Below are positions 1 through 5,633 of a stretch of 8,988 nucleotides of DNA, one piece after another. The stretch is from a bacterium (GTDB lineage Bacteria; Bdellovibrionota; Bdellovibrionia; Bdellovibrionales; UBA1609), in assembly GCA_021784635.1 (NCBI GenBank), contig JAJYHS010000022.1, forward strand, positions 1-8,988, given 5' to 3'. The notes beneath the pieces were generated by a model. It did no database searches, was not told the origin of the DNA, and saw only the letters and a list, made by a program, of their open reading frames with translations. A program made the position numbers and the translations under genes. Numbering within the stretch: position 1 is the stretch's first letter; each line of letters starts with the position of its first letter.

Positions 1-521
1 CACTCTATTTTGCAATCCCGCCACTTTGGCGCGCGACACTTCAATTTGAAAATCATCTTTTTAAAGATGGGAGCTACACTTGGGCAAAAGTTAAAATCCC
101 AACGGAAATTTCAATCCACGGGCCTTCAACCGTCGTTAACGGCGCGATGACCTTTGCCCTGGCGCCAGGTCAAAGCGTTGATGTGAGCATCAGTAACGTT
201 CCACACGACTTTGTTTGTGACCAGTGGCGGGTACCCGTTATGTATTCTGTGCAATATGACGCCAAGGTGATACCTATTTATCAAATTTCAAAACCAACGC
301 TAAGTCTTGCCGTGAACAACATCCTTCAAACCGTCCGGCTAGAACGGCGGTTTTCTGAAACCGTAACGGACGACACTTTTGGGGACAACACCGCTTACGG
401 CAATAACTGCGTTCGCGTCATGCCGAATTGGTGGGAGGATTGCTATGATAACCATACGCCCTCAACGCGGCCATTCTCACAAGCTATTCACGATGACAAT
501 ATGTGCACGAGGGTGGACTGA
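1..521 (+). CDS. C-terminal part of an unrecognised protein, probably exported (5' truncated by window edge)
   Basis: An open frame runs from the left window edge (first full codon at base 3) for 172 codons to a TGA at 519-521, so the gene begins upstream. An internal ATG at 147 is not a convincing start, because the frame stays open before it and the residues upstream look like the same beta-rich protein. The fragment has alternating polar and hydrophobic stretches, many Thr, Ser, Asn and Asp, and no obvious membrane segment. It carries four cysteines, all in its last two thirds (motifs FVCDQ, NNCVRV, EDCYDN and NMCTRVD). This composition suggests a secreted or periplasmic beta-sheet protein with possible disulfides, which is inference. 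I recognise no family. It converges with trmB, with 4 bases between the two stop codons. The signal peptide, if any, lies outside the window. Confidence 0.7.
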   Translation, partial: LYFAIPPLWRATLQFENHLFKDGSYTWAKVKIPTEISIHGPSTVVNGAMTFALAPGQSVDVSISNVPHDFVCDQWRVPVMYSVQYDAKVIPIYQISKPTLSLAVNNILQTVRLERRFSETVTDDTFGDNTAYGNNCVRVMPNWWEDCYDNHTPSTRPFSQAIHDDNMCTRVD

Positions 522-525
522 AAAC

Positions 526-1197
526 CTACGGGCGCATTAACCGCATATAATAAATAGGTAGTCCCTTTTTGATGAATATGCTTTCAAAGTGGGTCACGAA
601 ATTTTCGCTGGCCCATTCCGAGCCGTGCAAATCCTCGGTATACCGTTCGAGTCGATATGGGGTCATTTCAATCTCTTTTTTTGCCCACACAAAATAATCT
701 TTGCTATCTGTTTTAAATTCAAGAAACGAGCCCGTTAGCTGCAGATTAAATAATTTATTTAAATAATCATGATTGAGAAGTCGCCGTTTGTGCTTACGAG
801 GGTGTTCCCATGGGTCCGGATGATGAACAAAAATATCGTTAATCTCGCTTTGAGCGAATAGTTCATCAATACGAGCGGCATGATAACGCACGACGCGAGC
901 GTTTTGGCAATTGTTTGCAAGTGCGCGACGAATAGATTGAATGAGCGGTTTAAACTTAATTTCAATCCCGACAAGACGGCGATTACGAAACTGGGCCGCG
1001 CGATGGGCGAAAAAAAAACCATTGCCCGTGCCAATCTCAAGATCAATCGGTATTTCTGCCGTATCGCCAAAAGCCGATTCGCGCCAGTGGCCCTTCATGT
1101 TGGCCGCTTTTTGCTCGGCATAGGCCCACTGGGAATATTCACCGTGCAGCGCCTGAACATAATAAGTTGGATTCTTGATTTCGCTTGAAAATCGCAT
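526..1197 (-). CDS. trmB: tRNA (guanine-N7-)-methyltransferase TrmB
   Basis: A class I SAM-dependent methyltransferase of 223 residues that makes m7G at position 46 of the tRNA variable loop in the cytoplasm. The SAM-binding loop LEIGTGNG is at residues 53-60, the second-strand acidic motif GIEIK at 77-81, and the family signature HHPDPW at 125-130 is followed by an arginine/lysine-rich stretch to 139. TDSKDY (163-168) and the C-terminal VTHFE (201-205) match the usual T-D and T-x-F-E positions. The frame is open for 85 more codons upstream, but those overlap the preceding gene and do not look like TrmB. The ATG at 1197 sits 10 bases after that gene's stop. No clear Shine-Dalgarno sequence lies close to it, so translational coupling is likely. 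Oddities: the usual W-x-K-x-R-H-x-K-R-R reads W-E-H-P-R-K-H-K-R-R, and a T9 tract encodes Phe61-63. Confidence 0.93.
   Translation of the reverse strand: MRFSSEIKNPTYYVQALHGEYSQWAYAEQKAANMKGHWRESAFGDTAEIPIDLEIGTGNGFFFAHRAAQFRNRRLVGIEIKFKPLIQSIRRALANNCQNARVVRYHAARIDELFAQSEINDIFVHHPDPWEHPRKHKRRLLNHDYLNKLFNLQLTGSFLEFKTDSKDYFVWAKKEIEMTPYRLERYTEDLHGSEWASENFVTHFESIFIKKGLPIYYMRLMRP
1010..1018. repeat. A9/T9 homopolymer inside trmB
   Basis: Nine consecutive A on the + strand (T on the coding strand) encode Phe61-Phe63 of TrmB, directly after the SAM-binding glycine loop. It is the longest mononucleotide run I noticed in the window. Such a run can be a site of polymerase slippage or of sequencing error. 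The frame is intact as given. Confidence 0.9.
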
Positions 1198-1207
1198 TTG
1201 AAAAATG

Positions 1208-2212
1208 CTATACCGGTTCTTCTTTAGAACGTAAATGTTCCAGTACAACGGGCATGCGACGGACAAATTTTTCACGGCGCACAGGACAATCCGGAAAGTC
1301 GCAACCGGCGCAGTATTTTCGCTTACATGGGTCGAGATGAAAATTGGCCTCTCCTCTATAACCATAAGCTTCAAATACCGACGCCTCAAATTGCTCAAGA
1401 CGCGCGTGGGCTTCGTTGATGCTCCAAAATTCAGGAACAACAACATGGGCATCTATATGATGATACCACCCCGATCGAATGATGCGCGCGTGATGAATTT
1501 GAATGATTCCATTCGATGCAAATTTTTGGAATAGTACGGCAAGGCGCTCTAAGAGCTTGAGATCTTCGGCATCAAGTAGACCCGAAGCCGACTGTCGAAC
1601 CAATTTTAACCCAACTGAACCCATCCATAACCCGAGCAATACCGCAACCGCACGGTCAATCCAATTTAATCCGGTCCATTTGACAAGGGCAACGCCGACA
1701 AGGGCGCCAACTGTGGTGCCAAAATCAGTAAGAAGATGAACTCCTGACGACTCGAGAGCCGGCGAGGCATGTTTTTTGCCCAAAAATTTTAGAAAATAAC
1801 CGGCGCCCCAGTTAATGAGTGCGCAAGCAACGAGAAGCCAAAGACCCGCCGAAAGTTGGCTGAGCTGTTCGTGATGAAATTGCGCCTTGACCGCATCAAA
1901 AATAACGAGAATTGCGGCAAATGAAATTAGCCCACCTTCAAATGCCGCCGAAACATATTCGATTTTGCCGTGACCGTAGGGATGATCCTTATCCACCGGC
2001 TTTGATGCGTAAACAATAACGCCAATGGCAACGATGGCCGTAATAATATTCACAATACTCTCGACCGCATCGGAGTAAATGGCCTGAGACCCGGTTTTAT
2101 GAAAGGCCCAAATTTTCAAGAATAAAACAACAATGCTAATCAGCAATGAGGCATACGCGGCCATGGAGCGAATTCTTGAGGTGCGATTCGAAAGCGCGGA
2201 GTTATCGGTCAT
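1208..2212 (-). CDS. cation diffusion facilitator (FieF/YiiP-like metal exporter) with cysteine-rich tail
   Basis: A 334-residue inner-membrane divalent-cation/proton antiporter of the CDF family, expected to export Zn, Fe, Co or a similar metal. About six hydrophobic segments fill residues 18-205. They are followed by a cytoplasmic ferredoxin-like domain with the family's H-A-R-I-I-R-S-G stretch (241-248) and LDPC (293-296). The DHPYGHGK loop (76-83) is typical of FieF-like members. In TM5 the metal-site pair is intact as H159-x3-D163. In TM2 the positions equivalent to E. coli YiiP Asp45 and Asp49 are Glu51 and Asn55 (SDAVESIVN). The tail carries Cys296, 301, 304 and 309 in a CX4CX2CX4C pattern, a likely extra metal site. 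The gene starts 6 bases after the GGDEF gene and ends 10 bases before trmB, so the three are probably co-transcribed. The exact metal cannot be told from sequence. Confidence 0.92.
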   Translation of the reverse strand: MTDNSALSNRTSRIRSMAAYASLLISIVVLFLKIWAFHKTGSQAIYSDAVESIVNIITAIVAIGVIVYASKPVDKDHPYGHGKIEYVSAAFEGGLISFAAILVIFDAVKAQFHHEQLSQLSAGLWLLVACALINWGAGYFLKFLGKKHASPALESSGVHLLTDFGTTVGALVGVALVKWTGLNWIDRAVAVLLGLWMGSVGLKLVRQSASGLLDAEDLKLLERLAVLFQKFASNGIIQIHHARIIRSGWYHHIDAHVVVPEFWSINEAHARLEQFEASVFEAYGYRGEANFHLDPCKRKYCAGCDFPDCPVRREKFVRRMPVVLEHLRSKEEPV

Positions 2213-2213
2213 T

Positions 2214-2225
2214 GGGGTCTACCCC
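2214..2225 (-). other. small G4/C4 hairpin at the GGDEF-stop / CDF-start junction
   Basis: In the - strand transcript, GGGG, the loop UAGA (which contains the UAG stop of the GGDEF gene) and CCCC could form a 4-bp all-GC stem. It ends one base before the ATG of the metal exporter. The G-run is also the only purine-rich block near a Shine-Dalgarno position for that ATG, so the stem could mask it. A role in coupling translation of the two genes is inference. The element is very short and may be chance. Confidence 0.25.
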
Positions 2226-3214
2226 GATCGGCGTTTGTTCGCGCGAAAATAAACCTGAGGCTTTTGAGCGAAATTATCGTTGTCAGTTTCATGTCCCACG
2301 ACACAATTGCGGCCGCTTTCTTTAGCACGGTACAAAGCGCGGTCAGCATAACGCACAAGTGTACGCGCGTCGATACCTCTATTTTCGTGTCCGGCGACGG
2401 CAAAACCAAAACTGGCGGTCATTTGCTGATGATGCTGTTCGTTTTGAAAGATATGAGATTCAATAAGATGTCGCAGACGCTCGCAAAAAACCCGTGTCCC
2501 CTCAAGACTCGTCTCTGTCAAAATCACGAGAAATTCGTCGCCGCCGTAGCGCGCTCCAAAATCGACATTTCGAATATTGTCGCGAATAATCTGGCCTATT
2601 TGTGACAACACAAAACTGCCAAAAAGATGGTCATTGCCGTCGTTAACCAGTTTGAAATGATCCATATCGAGCATGATGGCTGAGACCATTCGGTCATAGC
2701 GAGCTGCACGGTTAATCTCAAAATCGAGTTTCTGATAAAGAGAACGCATATTAAAAAGACCCGTGAGGTCGTCTGTATCAACAAGTTCTTTGAGCTTCGA
2801 GTTGGCACGATTCAATTCATCGCGAATGTCTTTGATGCGAAGGTGGCAGCGTATGCGCGCCAAAAGTTCCGCCGGGTTAAACGGCTTACATATATAATCG
2901 TCCGCGCCCGCATCAAGCCCGCGAATGATGTCTTCTGATTCGGACTGCGCAGAAACGAAAATCGTCGTCACGTAATCGGCGCTTTTTCGTAACAGTTTTA
3001 GCGTATCGAGGCCGTCTAAATCGGGCATATTCACGTCAAGTAGAACCAGGTTTGGCGCCCAATTGGCGATTTTGTCGAGCGCTTCACGGCCGGAAGTCGC
3101 CGTTTCGATCTGATAACCCTCCCAAAGCAAGGCTTGACTGATGATCTTAAGGCTTTCAGAGTCGTCGTCGACCGCTAAAATTTTTCTTTTTTCGTTTTGC
3201 GACTTTGAAGACAT
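2219..3214 (-). CDS. response regulator diguanylate cyclase (receiver + GGDEF)
   Basis: A 331-residue cytoplasmic protein that should make c-di-GMP from two GTP when its receiver is phosphorylated. The receiver domain spans about 11-128, with acidic residues Asp16-18, phospho-acceptor Asp60 in LLDVNMPDLDG, Ser88 and Lys110 (CKPF), all at standard positions. A short helical linker (129-145) leads into the GGDEF domain: DLTGLFNMR at 149-157, DMDHFKLVND at 183-192, and an intact YGGDEF at 223-228. The product-inhibition I-site RxxD is present as R215-N-V-D218, five residues before GGDEF, so allosteric feedback is expected. The frame is open further upstream inside leuS, but ATG 3214 is chosen because the receiver begins right after it and it is the nearest start that avoids overlapping leuS. 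No histidine kinase is in view. It leads a cluster with a metal exporter and trmB. Confidence 0.93.
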   Translation of the reverse strand: MSSKSQNEKRKILAVDDDSESLKIISQALLWEGYQIETATSGREALDKIANWAPNLVLLDVNMPDLDGLDTLKLLRKSADYVTTIFVSAQSESEDIIRGLDAGADDYICKPFNPAELLARIRCHLRIKDIRDELNRANSKLKELVDTDDLTGLFNMRSLYQKLDFEINRAARYDRMVSAIMLDMDHFKLVNDGNDHLFGSFVLSQIGQIIRDNIRNVDFGARYGGDEFLVILTETSLEGTRVFCERLRHLIESHIFQNEQHHQQMTASFGFAVAGHENRGIDARTLVRYADRALYRAKESGRNCVVGHETDNDNFAQKPQVYFRANKRRSG

Positions 3215-3225
3215 ACTCTTAGAAT
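3197..3225 (+). promoter_or_regulatory. candidate sigma70-type promoter for leuS
   Basis: TTGCGA (3197-3202), a spacer of exactly 17 bases, and TAGAAT (3220-3225) match the -35 box at 4 of 6 positions and the -10 box at 5 of 6. Transcription would begin at about 3232, leaving almost no leader before the leuS ATG at 3235. The -35 box and most of the spacer lie within the first codons of the divergent GGDEF gene. It was found by eye; a promoter further back inside the GGDEF gene is equally possible. Confidence 0.3.
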
Positions 3226-3228
3226 AAC

Positions 3229-3232
3229 GGAG
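3229..3232 (+). promoter_or_regulatory. leuS ribosome binding site, unusually close to the start
   Basis: GGAG lies only two bases before the leuS ATG. That is tighter than the usual 5-9 bases, but no better purine block exists in the 20-base intergenic region. The start itself is supported by the protein, whose N-terminus matches the usual LeuRS beginning. Confidence 0.4.
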
Positions 3233-3234
3233 AC

Positions 3235-5619
3235 ATGGCTTTTCGACACTTAGAAATTGAAAGCAAATGGCAAAAGGTATGGGCTGATCAACAAAGTTTT
3301 GCAGCGCACCTGGACCCTCAACGCCCGAAGTTCTACGCGCTGGATATGTTCCCATATCCATCAGGAGCCGGCCTTCACGTCGGTCACCTTGCTTCGTATA
3401 CGCCTACAGACATTGTAGCTCGTTATAAACGTGCACGTGGATTTAATGTACTTCACCCCATGGGCTACGATGCTTTTGGACTTCCGGCTGAACAGTATGC
3501 GATTCAAACTGGCATTCATCCCGCTACTACCACCAATAAGGCCATCGCCAACTTTCGGCGGCAACTGCAGTCGTTCGGGTATAGTTTCGATTGGAATCGT
3601 GAAGTTTCAACATGCGAGCCGGAATTTTATAAATGGACACAGTTTATTTTTTTAAAACTCTATGAACGCGGACTTGCTTATCAAAAAGAAGCGCCCGTAA
3701 ACTGGTGCCCCGAACTTCGCACGGTTTTGGCCAATGAAGAAGTCGTCGACGGCAAAAGCGAGCGCGGGGGCCACCCGGTCGTGCGCGTGAATATGCGCCA
3801 GTGGATGTTGAAAATCACCGAGTATGCGGAGCGCTTACTTAGCGGTCTTGATACCGTTGATTGGCCTGAAGCCACCAAAGAAGGGCAACGCAACTGGATT
3901 GGCAAAAGCGAAGGGGCACTTGTACGGTTTGAATCGCCAGCCGGTTCCATCGAAATTTTCACGACCCGACCTGACACTATTTATGGCGCGACTTTTATGG
4001 TTTTAGCGCCTGAGCATCCACTTGTTACAAAACTCACCACTGCGGATCAAAAAAGCGCCGTGCGCTCTTATTGTGAACGCACCAAGCAAAAAAGCGAAGT
4101 GGACCGAAAAGTCGCTAACGAAAAAACGGGAGTATTCACGGGCTCCTATGCAATGAATCCGTTTACTAAGACTCAGATCCCCGTCTGGATAGCCGATTAC
4201 GTCCTCATGGATTACGGTACCGGAGCCATAATGGCGGTACCCGCACATGACGCGCGTGATTTCGAGTTTGCCACTAAATTCAGTTTACCAATTGTCAAAG
4301 TTGTAGAGGGAGGAGATGCCCTCCCATTTGAAGGCGACGGCGTTGCGGTAAATTCCGATTTTTTAAACGGGCTAACTAAAACGGCCGCGATTTCGCGCGC
4401 AATTGAAGAAGTTGAAAAACGCAAACTCGGCGAGCGAAAAATTCAATATAAACTTCGCGATTGGCTTTTTAGCCGACAACGCTATTGGGGAGAGCCCATT
4501 CCAATTCTCCACGAAAACGACGGCTCGACACGGGCATTGCCATTTGAAGAATTGCCGCTCACACTACCCGAAGTCGCTGATTACCAACCAACAGAAAAAG
4601 GTGAACCTCCGCTTGCGCGGGTGCCTAACTTTGTCAACCACCCCAGCGGCGCTAAACGCGATACCGACACAATGCCCGGATCAGCCGGTTCAAGCTGGTA
4701 TTTTTTGAGATATACAGATCCGAAAAATAAAACGGCGCCGTTTTCGTTTGAAGCGCAAAAATATTGGATGCCGGTTGATCTCTATCTCGGCGGCGCCGAA
4801 CACACCGTTGGCCACCTGCTGTATTCTCGATTTTGGCATAAGGTTTTATACGATTGCGGCCTAGTTTCGACGGATGAGCCATTCCAAAAGCTCGTTCACC
4901 AAGGCGTTGTCATGGGGCCGGACGGCCAACGCATGTCCAAGTCGCGAGGCAACGTCGTCAATCCCGATGACGTCCGCAACGCTTACGGCGCCGACGCCTG
5001 CCGCATGTACATTTCGTTTCTCGGCCCGTTTGATAAAGATAAACCATGGGATACAAAAGGCATCGAGGGGGTGCGCCGTTTTCTTGATCGCGTCTGGCGA
5101 TTGTGCTTCGACGAAAATGACAAAATTGTTGTCAGCGATGCGGATCACATACCTGAAACACTCCTCAAGCAGCTCCACAAAACAATAAAGAAAGTGGGAG
5201 AAGACATCGAATCTCTCAATTTCAACACGGCCGTATCGGCTATGATGATTTTAACGAACGATATTTACAAAGCTGACGTCCGCCCCCGAGCCATGCTTAG
5301 AACGCTGTCGCAGCTCATGGCCCCATTTGCACCACACATAGCAGAAGAGATTTGGAATCGGTTAGGAGGCGAAGGTTTGGTTTCTCTGGCGCCCTGGCCG
5401 AGCTACGATGAGGCTCTAACGATCGACGATACAATAGAGATGGGCGTGCAAGTGAACGGCAAAGCCCGCGGGAGCATTCGAGTGAGCGCCACTACAACCG
5501 AAGAAGAAGCGATAAAGTTGGCAAAATCGATAAATACAGTTGCGAATGCCATAGGAAGTATGGCATTAACGAAGGTCATTTATAAACCTGGCAAAATTTT
5601 GAATTTGATTGTGAAGTGA
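3235..5619 (+). CDS. leuS: leucyl-tRNA synthetase
   Basis: A class Ia aminoacyl-tRNA synthetase of 794 residues that charges tRNA-Leu in the cytoplasm. The Rossmann signature HVGH is at 48-51, preceded by the LeuRS-typical LDMFPYPSG, and the second ATP-binding motif RMSKS is at 566-570. The CP1 editing domain (about 225-415) contains the Thr-rich TTRPDT (243-248) and GTGAIMAVPAHDARD, whose Asp339 matches the conserved Asp that contacts the amino group of mischarged leucine analogues. Proofreading should therefore be intact. The anticodon-binding helical bundle includes APFAPHIAEEIW (696-707), and the C-terminal domain ends normally. The protein is shorter than E. coli LeuRS (860) because only a few residues separate HQGVV from RMSKS, so the leucine-specific insertion is absent. 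The zinc-ribbon region has NWCP (156-159), but SERGGHP replaces the later cysteines. The gene diverges from the GGDEF gene and precedes speA by 6 bases. Confidence 0.98.
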   Translation: MAFRHLEIESKWQKVWADQQSFAAHLDPQRPKFYALDMFPYPSGAGLHVGHLASYTPTDIVARYKRARGFNVLHPMGYDAFGLPAEQYAIQTGIHPATTTNKAIANFRRQLQSFGYSFDWNREVSTCEPEFYKWTQFIFLKLYERGLAYQKEAPVNWCPELRTVLANEEVVDGKSERGGHPVVRVNMRQWMLKITEYAERLLSGLDTVDWPEATKEGQRNWIGKSEGALVRFESPAGSIEIFTTRPDTIYGATFMVLAPEHPLVTKLTTADQKSAVRSYCERTKQKSEVDRKVANEKTGVFTGSYAMNPFTKTQIPVWIADYVLMDYGTGAIMAVPAHDARDFEFATKFSLPIVKVVEGGDALPFEGDGVAVNSDFLNGLTKTAAISRAIEEVEKRKLGERKIQYKLRDWLFSRQRYWGEPIPILHENDGSTRALPFEELPLTLPEVADYQPTEKGEPPLARVPNFVNHPSGAKRDTDTMPGSAGSSWYFLRYTDPKNKTAPFSFEAQKYWMPVDLYLGGAEHTVGHLLYSRFWHKVLYDCGLVSTDEPFQKLVHQGVVMGPDGQRMSKSRGNVVNPDDVRNAYGADACRMYISFLGPFDKDKPWDTKGIEGVRRFLDRVWRLCFDENDKIVVSDADHIPETLLKQLHKTIKKVGEDIESLNFNTAVSAMMILTNDIYKADVRPRAMLRTLSQLMAPFAPHIAEEIWNRLGGEGLVSLAPWPSYDEALTIDDTIEMGVQVNGKARGSIRVSATTTEEEAIKLAKSINTVANAIGSMALTKVIYKPGKILNLIVK
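3341..3360. repeat. perfect 8-bp inverted repeat, 4-base spacer, inside leuS
   Basis: The arms TGGATATG and CATATCCA flank TTCC. The element lies in leuS codons 36-42 (Leu-Asp-Met-Phe-Pro-Tyr-Pro), a conserved stretch of LeuRS, and about 127 bases upstream of the divergent GGDEF start. It has the shape of a dimeric operator or an mRNA hairpin. However, the coding constraint and the number of possible sites make a chance match plausible. Confidence 0.35.
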
Positions 5620-5633
5620 ACTAAAGTGAACTT
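5614..5633 (+). repeat. 10-base tandem duplication at the leuS-speA junction
   Basis: AAGTGAACTA (5614-5623) is followed directly by AAGTGAACTT (5624-5633), identical in nine of ten bases. The first copy holds the leuS TGA stop and the second holds the GTG at 5626 that is the most upstream possible start of speA. The repeat looks like a small local duplication and makes that GTG a less certain start. Confidence 0.7.

Noticed and set aside
880..1188. A 102-codon open frame on the + strand, antisense to trmB
   Set aside because: Shadow of trmB; the TrmB frame carries all the family motifs and this one shows none.
1198..1452. The open frame upstream of trmB, which would extend it by 85 codons
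   Set aside because: It lies in another frame of the exporter gene's 3' end, and the added residues do not resemble TrmB. The ATG at 1197 fits the family length and the 10-base gap.
2264..2605. A 113-codon open frame on the + strand, antisense to the GGDEF gene
   Set aside because: It overlaps the conserved GGDEF-coding region and has no recognisable domain or ribosome binding site.
3134..3162. TTGACT at 3134-3139 as a leuS promoter -35 box
   Set aside because: The box itself is good, but at 16-18 bases spacing no -10 match better than 3 of 6 is present.
3215..3361. Upstream extension of the GGDEF gene by 49 codons into leuS
   Set aside because: The extension would overlap the start of leuS on the opposite strand. 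The receiver domain begins just after the Met at 3214, and the extra residues show no domain.
4861..5188. Opposing open frames of about 105 codons on both strands within leuS
   Set aside because: They overlap the KMSKS region and the start of the anticodon-binding domain of leuS, and are composition-driven shadows.
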